Assembly: GCA_947628695.1 (NCBI GenBank)
Contig: CANRAV010000018.1
Coordinates: 1-38,427, forward strand
DNA length: 38,427 nt
Reading direction: 5' to 3'
From: an uncultured Clostridia bacterium
GTDB lineage: Bacteria > Bacillota > Clostridia > Oscillospirales > CAG-382
In this document: one piece after another, positions 13,997-21,530 of the stretch
Position numbering within the stretch: position 1 is the stretch's first letter
Layout: each line of letters starts with the position of its first letter
The notes under the pieces: generated by a model
What the model saw: the letters and a program-made list of their open reading frames with translations, nothing else
What the model was told of the DNA's origin: nothing
The model's database searches: none
Made by a program: the position numbers and the translations under genes

Positions 13997-14333
13997 GGGA
14001 AAAACAATTATAAAGGCGGCGCGTAGATGTCCAAAGTGCGGCAGGGATTCTCGCGTCTACGGGACGCGGGAAATACAGTCCGGGCAGATACGGCGAAACA
14101 GGAAATGTGTCTCTTGCGGGTTTTCGTTTATCACGCTGGAAACGTACAAGTCCGAATCGTCAAAAACAGATGACCGGGCAGAACACGCCCACTGGATCGT
14201 CAAAAGGGGTAGCAACGGCAGGATCGTCAATTTTTATTGTTCGTCCTGCGGGCCGGGAAACATACATTTTGTGATGGATAAATATTGCCCGTACTGCGGT
14301 GCAGATATGGACGGCGCGGTGGAATATGTCTAA
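13986..14333 (+). CDS. Zinc-ribbon protein with NrdR-like ribbon, 115 aa
   Basis: ATG 13986 follows GTGAGGA at a 6-nt spacing. The N-terminal ribbon (RCPKCGRDSRVYGTREIQSG, then RRNRKCVSCGFSFITLE) is similar to the zinc ribbon of NrdR and TFIIS-like proteins. A second ribbon follows (YCSSCGPGN and YCPYCGADM). The two ribbons suggest DNA or RNA binding. There is no ATP-cone, so it is not a full NrdR. It is the last gene before the structured non-coding region and could be an early-to-late regulator. Confidence 0.7.
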   Translation: MTSEGKTIIKAARRCPKCGRDSRVYGTREIQSGQIRRNRKCVSCGFSFITLETYKSESSKTDDRAEHAHWIVKRGSNGRIVNFYCSSCGPGNIHFVMDKYCPYCGADMDGAVEYV

Positions 14334-14341
14334 ATATATAG

Positions 14342-14370
14342 GATTTACGAAACTGCAGAATTATTATAAA
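14342..14370 (+). promoter_or_regulatory. Possible promoter of the structured RNA/late region
   Basis: An AT-rich stretch unlike its surroundings holds TATAAA (14365-14370). A poor -35 (GATTTA, 14342-14347) lies 17 bp upstream. A phage activator would be needed if this is a late promoter. Weak evidence from sequence alone. Confidence 0.35.
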
Positions 14371-14375
14371 ATATA

Positions 14376-14900
14376 GGGTGTAAAAGGCCCATCGGTAGGG
14401 CAGTGAAACGGTGAATGCCATGTAGCTGGCTGTTTGAAAGTGGGCCTTATATATGTAGGGCAAGGTCGCTTAATTGGCAGGTTCGATTCCTGCACCTACT
14501 TCCGAGGCGTGTATACAACGCCGAGGTCTGCGCAGAGCGTCGTATGTGGTAGCGAAGCTAACTACCACATACGGTGCGAATATGCCGCCGAGCGGTGCAT
14601 GAGCCGTAGGCGGTGCCATGCTGGGACGTACACTTGTGCCATGCGCAAGGGATCAAGCGAGTAGCTACCGCCTCCCAGCAACCAGAATAACGGCCACATT
14701 CTGCGGAGTGTGAGGCTATGAAAACCGGCCTTGACAGTCTGGAAGAGACAGGCACAACAATGATAGCAAGCAGGTCGGCATACTGCTCTTTCCTCCTAGA
14801 CGTACACTACACCGTATAAGATCACAAGTCGGTAAGGGTCTCGCCCGTGACGCTGCTGGCACAGTGCATGGGCGCTCCGATGCAATTTCGGTGAGCCGAT
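14376..14900 (+). ncRNA. Candidate large structured non-coding RNA (ROOL/GOLLD-like class?)
   Basis: No convincing frame crosses 14334-14911, but hairpins are dense. Seen directly: AAGGCCCA/TGGGCCTT (14384-14391 with 14441-14448); a T-arm-like mini-helix (14455-14499); GGCGT/ACGCC (14506-14522); a perfect 12-bp stem (14541-14552 with 14562-14573); CTTGTGC/GCGCAAG (14633-14649); CACATTC/GAGTGTG with loop TGCG (14695-14712); GCCT-GTCT/AGAC-AGGC (14728-14753); and a pair at 14871-14899. Two crossing 7-bp pairings (14608-14614 with 14667-14673; 14620-14626 with 14673-14679) could form a pseudoknot. ROOL and GOLLD are ornate phage-borne RNAs of about 500-900 nt often near tRNA genes; size and setting fit. 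Ends are approximate, and the class assignment is inference. Confidence 0.65.
14455..14503 (+). other. tRNA-like acceptor/T-arm mini-helix (tRNA remnant or mimic)
   Basis: GCAGG-TTCGATT-CCTGC (14477-14493) is a perfect tRNA T-arm, with a 7-nt loop that fits the TTCRANT consensus. It is followed by ACCTAC and TTCC. GTAGG (14455-14459) pairs with CCTAC (14495-14499) as a short acceptor stem. Between them is only a D-loop-like stretch (TTAATTGGCAG) and no anticodon arm, so it cannot decode. It could be a tRNA deleted between D-loop and T-stem, or a functional tRNA mimic inside the large RNA. The string GTAGGGCA also occurs 60 nt upstream (14395-14402). Confidence 0.6.
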
Positions 14901-14911
14901 TCGATAAAAAC

Positions 14912-15103
14912 ATGGACGTGAGAGTTAAAACATTCCAATACGACGGGAGAAAATGGGCCTATGCCGATGACATAACAGACGCACTTAGCGGCTGCAAGGT
15001 CATAACGCCACGCTGGGCCATAAAAGAGGCTTGGCAACGGGCCAGAAAGAGGATCATCAACGGCAAGCTGGCGGTCGAGGTCCATACTGAGGTGAGCGAG
15101 TGA
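14912..15103 (+). CDS. Small hypothetical protein, 63 aa
   Basis: MDVRVKTFQYDGRKWAYADD..., then a basic helical end (WAIKEAWQRARKRIINGKL). No good ribosome binding site lies in front of the ATG; a GTG in frame at 14891 is an alternative. It might be a small DNA-binding protein. It ends by GTGA overlap with the PLD-like gene, which argues that it is a real, coupled gene directly downstream of the structured RNA. Confidence 0.55.
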   Translation: MDVRVKTFQYDGRKWAYADDITDALSGCKVITPRWAIKEAWQRARKRIINGKLAVEVHTEVSE

Positions 15104-15792
15104 AGCGAAAGAGAAAATCAGACGGTTTTTCCTTTGACTTTTCGTCGCTCACCTTTGGCAATACCGCGCAAGAGGTCGAGGAAATACCAAAGCTCACGAC
15201 TGAGCCTGCGGCATTTGAAAATGCCGAGCGGATGGCTGAATCCATAGACTATGACAAAGACTATTTTGCCTTAGTGTCTGGCAGTTTCATCTTTGGAGAC
15301 TTCATCGAGGCGCTTATATACAAACATGAGCTTGCCCCATCGTCGGTGTATATCACGACGCTTGGCATGAGCAAAGATAACGTGGACAGCATCGTAAACC
15401 TGGTGGACTATCTGGGCTGCGGGAAAGTGAATCTGCTGGTCAGCAACTATTTCCGCGCTCTTGAGCGGCACAAGCTAGTGCCCTATATGCAGCGGGAGTT
15501 TGCGGGCAAGCCGGTGGACGTGGGAGTGCTTGCGTCCCACTGCAAGATCGCGTTGATATTCTCAGACAAGGGCAACATTATGATGTCCGGCAGCGCGAAT
15601 CTATCCAGCAGCAACAACGTGGAGCAATTCATCATCCAGCACGACCCGGCGACCATTGCGTATGTAAAGGACCGCTTGGACAGCATTATGCAGCGGTTCA
15701 CGGTCTATCACGGCATGGAGCAACGGGCCGAGCGGGTGACGGGCAACACTGGCAAGAAAGCATTTGAGGCTATGACAGGGGGTAACGAATAA
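15100..15792 (+). CDS. Phospholipase D-like nuclease-fold protein
   Basis: 230 residues from GTG 15100. SHCKIALIFSDKGNIMMSGS (H147, K149, D156) followed by GSANLS (164-169) is an HKD-type motif. One motif is present, so an active enzyme would need a dimer. VYITTLGMSKDNVDSIV and VNLLVSNYFRALERH form the preceding alpha/beta core. The N-terminus is basic and disordered (MKRKRKSDGF). The PLD superfamily includes nucleases such as Nuc and BfiI as well as lipases; in a phage next to the terminase a nuclease or DNA-binding role is more likely. Sits just downstream of the structured RNA and upstream of the packaging genes. Confidence 0.8.
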   Translation: MKRKRKSDGFSFDFSSLTFGNTAQEVEEIPKLTTEPAAFENAERMAESIDYDKDYFALVSGSFIFGDFIEALIYKHELAPSSVYITTLGMSKDNVDSIVNLVDYLGCGKVNLLVSNYFRALERHKLVPYMQREFAGKPVDVGVLASHCKIALIFSDKGNIMMSGSANLSSSNNVEQFIIQHDPATIAYVKDRLDSIMQRFTVYHGMEQRAERVTGNTGKKAFEAMTGGNE

Positions 15793-15959
15793 TGGCGGCA
15801 GGAAGCGGCTGGCAAGGCAGCTACAACAGATCGGCAAAATCGCGCCGTAGCAGATACACGCGGGAGAGGACTGTCCGGGCGCTTGGCTCCGTTAAGACGC
15901 TGAGGGGCAGCGTGAACGGCAATAGGCGGTACAGGCAATCTCCCGGTCTGCCCTTTTAA
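15792..15959 (+). CDS. Small basic protein, 55 aa
   Basis: Starts on the A of the preceding TAA stop (TAATG) with a run of five Gs 8 nt upstream. Rich in Arg, Ser and Gly (SYNRSAKSRRSRYTRERTVR), strongly basic, with no hydrophobic core. Probably disordered and nucleic-acid binding. Its place between the PLD-like gene and terminase small subunit is the only context. Confidence 0.6.
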   Translation: MAAGSGWQGSYNRSAKSRRSRYTRERTVRALGSVKTLRGSVNGNRRYRQSPGLPF

Positions 15960-15971
15960 GGGGTGACGTAA

Positions 15972-16340
15972 ATGGCTGGCGGTCCCGGCAAGATAAATGA
16001 ATACAACAAGTCTCTGACCGCCGACGAGCGCAAGAAAAACGCAAGAAAGGCCGCAAAAAAGAGCGCCCAAAAAAGAAAGGAAAACAAGGGGCGTATTTCC
16101 GATATACGGGCTATTGCGAGGCTGATAAACGACGCTCCCGCTGGCGGGGATTTGCAAACGGCTCTTTCCATGCTCAATCTCCAAGACGAGAGCGTGACAA
16201 ACGCTGCTGGCATTGCTATGGCGGTTTATCAGGCGGCATTGGACGGCGACATGAAAGCGGTCGAGAAGTGGGAGAAATATGTCGGCCAGAGCGATAAAGA
16301 CGATCAGAACGACAGCGTGACGGTGGTAATTGATGTCTAG
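15972..16340 (+). CDS. Terminase small subunit (putative)
   Basis: 122 residues with a very basic N-terminus (KKNARKAAKKSAQKRKENKG) and a helical middle (IRAIARLINDAPAGGDLQTA) with alternating charge that could form the oligomerising coil. It overlaps the large subunit by 8 nt, which is the usual arrangement of terS-terL. It would recognise the pac or cos site and load TerL. The assignment rests mainly on position, size and charge. Confidence 0.75.
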   Translation: MAGGPGKINEYNKSLTADERKKNARKAAKKSAQKRKENKGRISDIRAIARLINDAPAGGDLQTALSMLNLQDESVTNAAGIAMAVYQAALDGDMKAVEKWEKYVGQSDKDDQNDSVTVVIDV

Positions 16341-17571
16341 TATAAAGCTATCATCCGTTTTAGGTCCTGCATATTACAACCTCGCGCATGACGTATTCCA
16401 GCATGGACACACATACTATGATCTCTCAGGCGGGCGCGGTTCGCTGAAATCGTCCTGCATTTCCCTGTTAGTTCCGCTGCTGCTTATAACCCACCCGGAC
16501 ACCCACGCTTTGGTGCTGCGCAAGGTGGGTAACACTCTCCGGGATAGCGTGTATGCTCAGTACATCTGGGCCATCGGTGAGCTTGGAATGTCCGGCTGCT
16601 GGGACGCGAAAGTGTCACCAATGGAGCTAACATATCGCAAGACAGGGCAAAAGATAATGTTTCGCGGTGCGGATGATCCGATGAAATTAAAGAGCATCAA
16701 GGCCCCGTTCGGCTATATTGCCGTTACGCACTTTGAGGAAAAGGACCAGTTTGCAGGCCGGGAGGAAATACGGAACATACTGCAATCCACAATGCGCGGC
16801 GGCTCCGTGTTTTGGAATTTTGAGAGCTACAACCCGCCCATTTCCCGCGACAACTGGGCGAACAAAGACAGCCTTGACGAGCGGGAGGACAGGCTTTGCC
16901 ACAAAAGCACATATCTTGAGGCACCTCCTGAGTGGCTAGGCGAGCAATTCCTTTTAGATGCAGCGCATCTGCGGGAACAGGACGAGCGGGCATATAGGCA
17001 TGAATATCTGGGCGAGGCCGTAGGCACTGGCGGCAACGTCTTTGAAAACCTAGAGTTCAAGACGATAACGGACGAGCAAATCAAATCGTTCGATAGGATC
17101 TACCAAGGTGTAGACTGGGGCTTTGCCCCGGACCCGTTCGCTTTCATCCGGGCGCACTATGACCGGGCGCGTGAGACGATCTATCTCATTGATGAATTGT
17201 ATGTGAATCGGTGGAGCAATGAGCGGGCGGCGAGTTGGATAAAGGAACGCGGCTATTTGGACGCTTATATCACCTGTGACAGCGCAGAGCCTAAGAGCGT
17301 TGCAGACTTCCGGGCCTGTGGGCTTCCCGCAAAATCGGCGGTCAAGGGACCGGGAAGCGTAGAGCATGGTATGAAATGGCTCCAAGTGCGGAAAATCGTC
17401 ATAGACCGGGCGAGGACGCCAAACGCCTATGATGAATTTCTCAACTATGAGTATGATCGCACAAAAGACGGCGACTTCATCAGCGGCTACCCGGACGAGA
17501 AAAACCACCTGATAGATGCCTTGCGGTACGCCATGGAGCGCATGAGCCGCAGATTTGGCAGCAGCGCATAA
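16333..17571 (+). CDS. Terminase large subunit (PBSX-like)
   Basis: 412-residue DNA-packaging motor. Walker A is GGRGSLKSS (33-41), Walker B is in IAVTHFEE (129-136), and the coupling region follows (REEIRNILQSTMRG). The RNase H-like nuclease domain begins with YQGVDWGFAPDP (Asp near 260), continues with ITCDSAEPKS and ends with YPDEKNHLIDALRYAM. It cuts and translocates phage DNA into the prohead through the portal. The ATG at 16333 overlaps the terS end; a TTG 3 nt upstream is possible. Confidence 0.96.
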   Translation: MSSIKLSSVLGPAYYNLAHDVFQHGHTYYDLSGGRGSLKSSCISLLVPLLLITHPDTHALVLRKVGNTLRDSVYAQYIWAIGELGMSGCWDAKVSPMELTYRKTGQKIMFRGADDPMKLKSIKAPFGYIAVTHFEEKDQFAGREEIRNILQSTMRGGSVFWNFESYNPPISRDNWANKDSLDEREDRLCHKSTYLEAPPEWLGEQFLLDAAHLREQDERAYRHEYLGEAVGTGGNVFENLEFKTITDEQIKSFDRIYQGVDWGFAPDPFAFIRAHYDRARETIYLIDELYVNRWSNERAASWIKERGYLDAYITCDSAEPKSVADFRACGLPAKSAVKGPGSVEHGMKWLQVRKIVIDRARTPNAYDEFLNYEYDRTKDGDFISGYPDEKNHLIDALRYAMERMSRRFGSSA

Positions 17572-17585
17572 GGAGAAACGGCAGC

Positions 17586-19010
17586 ATGAACATCTTTGAA
17601 AAAATCAAGGCCCTTGGCTACACGACGTGCCCGGAGAGCTTCTACGGGAAAATCGGCGTGTGGCATAGCTGGTATCAGGGCAAGGTCGATAGTTTCCACC
17701 GATACAAGGTGTGGAACGGCACTGAGCGCGTTGTATGCGACCGCTTTTCTATGGGTATGGCAAAGAAGGTGTCCGAGGACTGGGCCAATCTCCTGCTTAA
17801 CGAAAAAGTCAGCATCACCCTTGAGGGGGAAAAAGAGCAGCAGTTTTTCGATGACGTGTGCGAGGCCAACAACTTCACCGTAAAGGCGTCAGAAATGCAG
17901 GAATTAAAAGCCGCGCTTGGCACGGCGGCGTATGTTCCCCGCGTGGTGGGCCTGTCCGTCGCTCAAAACGGCGAGGTCACGGGCAGCGACGGCAAAATCC
18001 GGCTGGACTACTGCACCGCAGAAAACATCTACCCGCTGGCGTGGGAGAACGGCATAATCACGGAGTGCGCGTTTGCTGCGGAAAAGACCGTGGGAAACGA
18101 AAAATACATGTATCTGCAAATTCACCGCCTTGTCAACGGCCTGTATGACATTGAGAACGTGCTTTACAGGAACAGCAACGGCAATCTGCAAGAGGTCGAG
18201 CTTAAAACTGTTTCCGGGTTTGAGAACGTCCCGCCCGTGGTACATACAGGGAGCGACAAGCGGCAGTTCGTCATTGACCGGCTGAATATCGCCAACAACG
18301 TAGATGTGTCCCTGCCTATGGGTATCAGCGTCTATGCCAACGCCATTGACCAGTTAAAGGGCGTGGATATTGCCTATGACAGCTATGTCAATGAGTTTGT
18401 GCTTGGCAAGAAGCGGATCATGGTCAAGCCAGAGGCCACAAAGAACCTTCAGACGGGAGAGCCGTATTTTGACCCAAACGATACGGTGTATTATATCCTG
18501 CCAGAAGATTCATCCAACGGCGCGACCGTGGACGCTATCGACATGAAGCTGCGGGCGCAGGAACACAACGCCGGTATGCAGGATATGTTAAATGCGCTGT
18601 CCAGCAAGTGTGGGTTCGGTGAGAATCACTACAAGTACGACAACGGCAGCGTGTCCACGGCCACCCAGGTAATATCCGAGAACAGTTCCATGTTCCGCAC
18701 GATCAAGAAGCACGAAATCATCCTTGAGGGCGTTCTTGTGGAGCTTGCCCGTATCATCCTCCGCATGGGTAACAAGTATCTCAACGCGGGCTTGGACGAG
18801 GACGTAGAGATCAGCGTTGACTTCGACGATAGCATCATCGAGGACAAGGCGACAGACTTCTCCCGTGATATGCAGATGCTTAACGCCGGGATTCTCAATC
18901 CGTGGGAGTTCCGGGCGCGGTGGATGAACGAGGACGAGGACACGGCAAAATCGTCTTTGCCCGGTATGGAGGACATGACGGACAACACGCCCCAGCAGGA
19001 GATTGAGTGA
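17586..19010 (+). CDS. Portal protein (SPP1 Gp6/A118 type)
   Basis: 474 residues, the normal size for this portal type. Conserved blocks include CDRFSMGMAKKVSEDWANLL, IYPLAWENGIITECAF, PMGISVYANAIDQLKGVDIA and STATQVISENSSMFRTI, typical of Firmicute siphovirus portals. A ring of twelve forms the DNA gate at one capsid vertex and docks TerL. AAGGAG lies 9 nt before the ATG. The stop overlaps the next start. Confidence 0.94.
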   Translation: MNIFEKIKALGYTTCPESFYGKIGVWHSWYQGKVDSFHRYKVWNGTERVVCDRFSMGMAKKVSEDWANLLLNEKVSITLEGEKEQQFFDDVCEANNFTVKASEMQELKAALGTAAYVPRVVGLSVAQNGEVTGSDGKIRLDYCTAENIYPLAWENGIITECAFAAEKTVGNEKYMYLQIHRLVNGLYDIENVLYRNSNGNLQEVELKTVSGFENVPPVVHTGSDKRQFVIDRLNIANNVDVSLPMGISVYANAIDQLKGVDIAYDSYVNEFVLGKKRIMVKPEATKNLQTGEPYFDPNDTVYYILPEDSSNGATVDAIDMKLRAQEHNAGMQDMLNALSSKCGFGENHYKYDNGSVSTATQVISENSSMFRTIKKHEIILEGVLVELARIILRMGNKYLNAGLDEDVEISVDFDDSIIEDKATDFSRDMQMLNAGILNPWEFRARWMNEDEDTAKSSLPGMEDMTDNTPQQEIE

Positions 19011-19273
19011 TGAAAGTATCTTATAAGGACTTCAAGGGCGAGCTTATAAAGCTGGAGCGGAACAATAGCGTAAACACGCGCATTGTGCAGACGGCAGAGT
19101 ATGTGGGCTGCTCAGTTTCCAGCGGGTCTATCACAAATTCGTCCATCACCGAGATTATACCGCAGGCGTACAACCTGACATTATACGACGAGGGCAAGAA
19201 AGCGACCGTCAGCTTTGACGCGATAGATCCTCGCGATATTCGATTCCTCGCGGCGAGTGTGGCGATCTGCTGA
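19010..19273 (+). CDS. Hypothetical structural-module protein, 87 aa
   Basis: Short soluble protein with two predicted strands (AEYVGCSVSSGS and AYNLTLYDEGKKATVSFDAI). It starts on the A of the portal stop (TGATG), so it is coupled to the portal. Not recognised; possibly a minor head component. Confidence 0.6.
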   Translation: MKVSYKDFKGELIKLERNNSVNTRIVQTAEYVGCSVSSGSITNSSITEIIPQAYNLTLYDEGKKATVSFDAIDPRDIRFLAASVAIC

Positions 19274-19281
19274 AAAAGTCA

Positions 19282-19560
19282 ATGGAAGAGCATATCAAAA
19301 AATACAGAACTTGGCGGGCGCTTGGAAACGCATTTTATCTGTTTGTCTGCATTTTTCTTATTGGCTGCATCTGGCAGCTATTAGAAATGCACCTATACGG
19401 AAGAATCCAGCACAGGAAAGTAGATGACATAATCAACCTTCTGTATGTGTACGCTATCTATTGCGCTTATAGAAAAGGCGTAAAAGACGGGATGGTGGAC
19501 ATGGAGATAGCTCTTTACAAACATCAGACAAATATACACAAAGGCTCCGACCGCAAATAA
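19282..19560 (+). CDS. Small membrane protein in the head module, 92 aa
   Basis: One clear membrane helix (about 15-34, GNAFYLFVCIFLIGCIW) and a second weakly hydrophobic segment (NLLYVYAIYCAYR) with a charged C-terminus. It has no strong ribosome binding site and sits 8 nt after the preceding gene. A membrane protein between portal and minor capsid genes is unusual for the module; it may be a moron-type insertion. Function unknown. Confidence 0.6.
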   Translation: MEEHIKKYRTWRALGNAFYLFVCIFLIGCIWQLLEMHLYGRIQHRKVDDIINLLYVYAIYCAYRKGVKDGMVDMEIALYKHQTNIHKGSDRK

Positions 19561-19562
19561 CA

Positions 19563-20756
19563 ATGCCAAAATACCCATTCAATCCCGCCGTGCTGGACGC
19601 TTTGCCTGAGCCGATAGCAGAGCTATTCCGTGGGCTGGAACTGACATTACTAAAGGAAATATGCTCCCGGCTCAAAATTGCGGACAATCTAAACGAGGTC
19701 ACAGTAGCGGATATACGGGCCTTGCGCTCTCACGGCATAGACATGAAGGAGATCGAGAGGGCCATCCGCGACGTTGCGGGCATTTCTCAGCAGCGGCTTG
19801 ATGAACTGTTTGACCAAGTTGTGGAGCGCAATCAGGAGTATTATACCGATGTGATAGACCTGGCGGGCATAACGAGGCCAGAAGTCATAGTGAGCGCGGC
19901 AGATGTAGACGCGATCCGTCGCCAGACCGAGGGAGCGTTCAAAAACATAACTGGCACAATGGCGTTTGTCTTGGACGCTGGGCGTAGTGCAGTGAATCCG
20001 CAGGACGCGCTTATTTGGGCGCTGAATAGCGCGGAATTGCAGATACAGTCCGGGGCCATCAGCTACCAGCAAGCCGTCAAGAGCGCGGTTAAACAGCTTG
20101 CAGACAGCGGTATTAAGACAGTCGATTATGAGAGCGGCAGGCGCGACCAGATAGATGTTGCTGCGCGTAGAGCCATAATGACGGGCGTCCGGCAGACGTG
20201 TTCCAAGTACACAGACCAGAGCGCGGAATACTTAGACACGCCATACAGAGAAATGTCGGCCCATCAGGGAGCGCGTGACATCGACGGGCCGAACGGCTGG
20301 GAAAACCATAAGGCGTGGCAAGGCAAGGTCTATTATAAGAGCGATCACGGCGAGCCTGACCCGCTGGGGAAATACCCAGACCTTTACGAATCGACAGGCT
20401 ACGGCGAGGTAGACGGTGCGCTGGGCGCAAATTGCCGCCACTGGGATAATGTGTGGATCGAGGGCGTGTCCGAGCGGACATACACCGATGAAGAGCTTGC
20501 CAAGATGGACCCGCCTCCGTTCACCTATGAGGGCCGCAAATACACGGCATATCAGGCCACGCAGAAGCAGCGGCAGATTGAGAACACCGTCCGCAAGCTA
20601 AAGCGTGAGCGCGAGGCGTACAAGGCTGCTGGGCTGGAAGAGGACGCGACGGCTGTCAACGTGAAGATACGGCGGCTCAATAAGAAGTACAAAGAGTTCA
20701 GCGAGGCGGCGGGACTTCCGATGCAGCGAGAGCGGATGAAGGTGCTTTATGTGTGA
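19563..20756 (+). CDS. Phage minor capsid protein (min_cap2-like)
   Basis: 397 residues. The helical N-terminal half continues to KQLADSGIKTVDYES. The C-terminal block with SAHQGARDIDGPNGWENHKA, DLYESTGYGEVDGALGANCR and HWDNVWIEGVSERTYTDEEL is the conserved core of the phage minor capsid 2 family. It is a Gp7/MuF-type head protein, carried in few copies near the portal, thought to help ejection or assembly. The last ~60 residues form a coiled coil. Confidence 0.92.
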   Translation: MPKYPFNPAVLDALPEPIAELFRGLELTLLKEICSRLKIADNLNEVTVADIRALRSHGIDMKEIERAIRDVAGISQQRLDELFDQVVERNQEYYTDVIDLAGITRPEVIVSAADVDAIRRQTEGAFKNITGTMAFVLDAGRSAVNPQDALIWALNSAELQIQSGAISYQQAVKSAVKQLADSGIKTVDYESGRRDQIDVAARRAIMTGVRQTCSKYTDQSAEYLDTPYREMSAHQGARDIDGPNGWENHKAWQGKVYYKSDHGEPDPLGKYPDLYESTGYGEVDGALGANCRHWDNVWIEGVSERTYTDEELAKMDPPPFTYEGRKYTAYQATQKQRQIENTVRKLKREREAYKAAGLEEDATAVNVKIRRLNKKYKEFSEAAGLPMQRERMKVLYV

Positions 20757-20928
20757 AAAAACCTGTACAACTTCCACAAGATGTGGTATAATGCGCTTGG
20801 ATGAACGGTCAATCGCCGCTATTGAGGCTGTGCTTGCCAAGGGGCAGCGGGCCGAGGTCATCCCCATAAAAGACGGCGTTCGCGTCGTTCGTGTGAAAAG
20901 GGAAACGGTGGAATGTGAGCAAGGCTAG
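20749..20928 (+). CDS. Small conserved-type phage protein, 59 aa
   Basis: ATG 20749 overlaps the end of the minor capsid gene and follows GAAGGTG. The frame starts MCEKTCTTSTRCG, with three early Cys, then IAAIEAVLAKGQRAEVIPIK and DGVRVVRVKRETVE, a strand-rich basic motif common in small Firmicute phage proteins of unknown role. It overlaps the next gene by 14 nt. An extended -10-like TGGTATAAT lies inside it (20787-20795). Confidence 0.6.
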   Translation: MCEKTCTTSTRCGIMRLDERSIAAIEAVLAKGQRAEVIPIKDGVRVVRVKRETVECEQG

Positions 20929-21328
20929 GACTTCCCGCGTTAGAATCCCAACGCATAGGCAGTTTCGTATAAATAATTTGCCCCCCGCTCAATATGTCGA
21001 GACACTAAGCGTTGAGAAACGCAAATCCTTATGCAAACAGGCAATTTGCGATTCTCTTTCATTCTACCGGGCGACGGTGGAGATACAGGAAGCGGGGCTG
21101 CGCTTCGACGCGACGGTTATAAAAGAAAGCGTCTACGACCTTCCGCACTGTGAGCGCGACGGGAATTTTATATATGATCCTCCCGTTGTGATGACACAGA
21201 TAGTGGCAGACGCGCCGCTCCCGTATTTTGCAAACTGTCCCGCTGTGATAGTGACGGCAGAATCAGGCGAGATCGAGGGATATAGGGTTTACAACGGCGA
21301 TTCCAAGGGCCTGTTAATTAAGGTGTAA
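20915..21328 (+). CDS. Hypothetical head-module protein, 137 aa
   Basis: Starts at GTG 20915 inside the previous gene. A basic N-terminus (MSKARTSRVRIPTHRQFRIN) leads to a helical then beta-rich part (FDATVIKESVYDLPHCERDG, GYRVYNGDSKGLLIKV). It is not recognised. It is the last gene before a terminator, so it closes the packaging/portal transcription unit. Its stop codon is the first bases of the 11-bp iterons. Confidence 0.6.
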   Translation: MSKARTSRVRIPTHRQFRINNLPPAQYVETLSVEKRKSLCKQAICDSLSFYRATVEIQEAGLRFDATVIKESVYDLPHCERDGNFIYDPPVVMTQIVADAPLPYFANCPAVIVTAESGEIEGYRVYNGDSKGLLIKV

Positions 21329-21370
21329 CCAAGGTTTAACCAAGAATTAACCAAGGTTTAACCAAGCGAT
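21327..21370. repeat. Four 11-bp iterons at the end of a transcription unit
   Basis: AACCAAGGTTT, AACCAAGAATT, AACCAAGGTTT and AACCAAGCGAT follow each other without gaps (21327, 21338, 21349, 21360). The 7-mer AACCAAG is invariant and the 22-bp double unit is repeated (18 bp identical). The period is about one helical turn, so four protein molecules could bind on one face of the DNA. The array starts in the stop codon of the preceding gene and lies 46 bp before a strong terminator. Confidence 0.85.
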
Positions 21371-21415
21371 AAATCAATATAGTTCCTCCCAATAAGCGTT
21401 TTGGTGAGAAGGGCC

Positions 21416-21467
21416 GAGAGTGGTCAACTGTTGCATATTTTGCAGCAGTTGTCCGCTCTCTTTTTTT
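21416..21467 (+). terminator. Rho-independent terminator inside the structural region
   Basis: GAGAG/CTCTC, GG/CC and CAACTG/CAGTTG stack into a long stem with one T-T mismatch and one wobble; the apex adds TGCA/TGCA. Seven Ts follow. It separates packaging/portal genes from scaffold and capsid, so the capsid genes need read-through, antitermination or their own promoter. Between here and 21531 I see only a small hairpin (CGCAC/GTGCG, 21496-21509) and no convincing promoter. Confidence 0.9.
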
Positions 21468-21530
21468 GTATTCATGGCCGACGGGCTTAAAACGGCGCAC
21501 GACGGTGCGAGAAATAAACGGAGGTATAGC

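Noticed and set aside
14455-14503. A normal tRNA gene at the T-arm-like sequence
   Set aside because: There is no anticodon arm and only about 35 nt between the acceptor strands, so it cannot be a decoding tRNA.
20767-20795. Promoter at TGGTATAAT inside the 59-codon gene
   Set aside because: The -10 is good but no -35 is present, and the bases are also codons of a likely gene. Could be chance.
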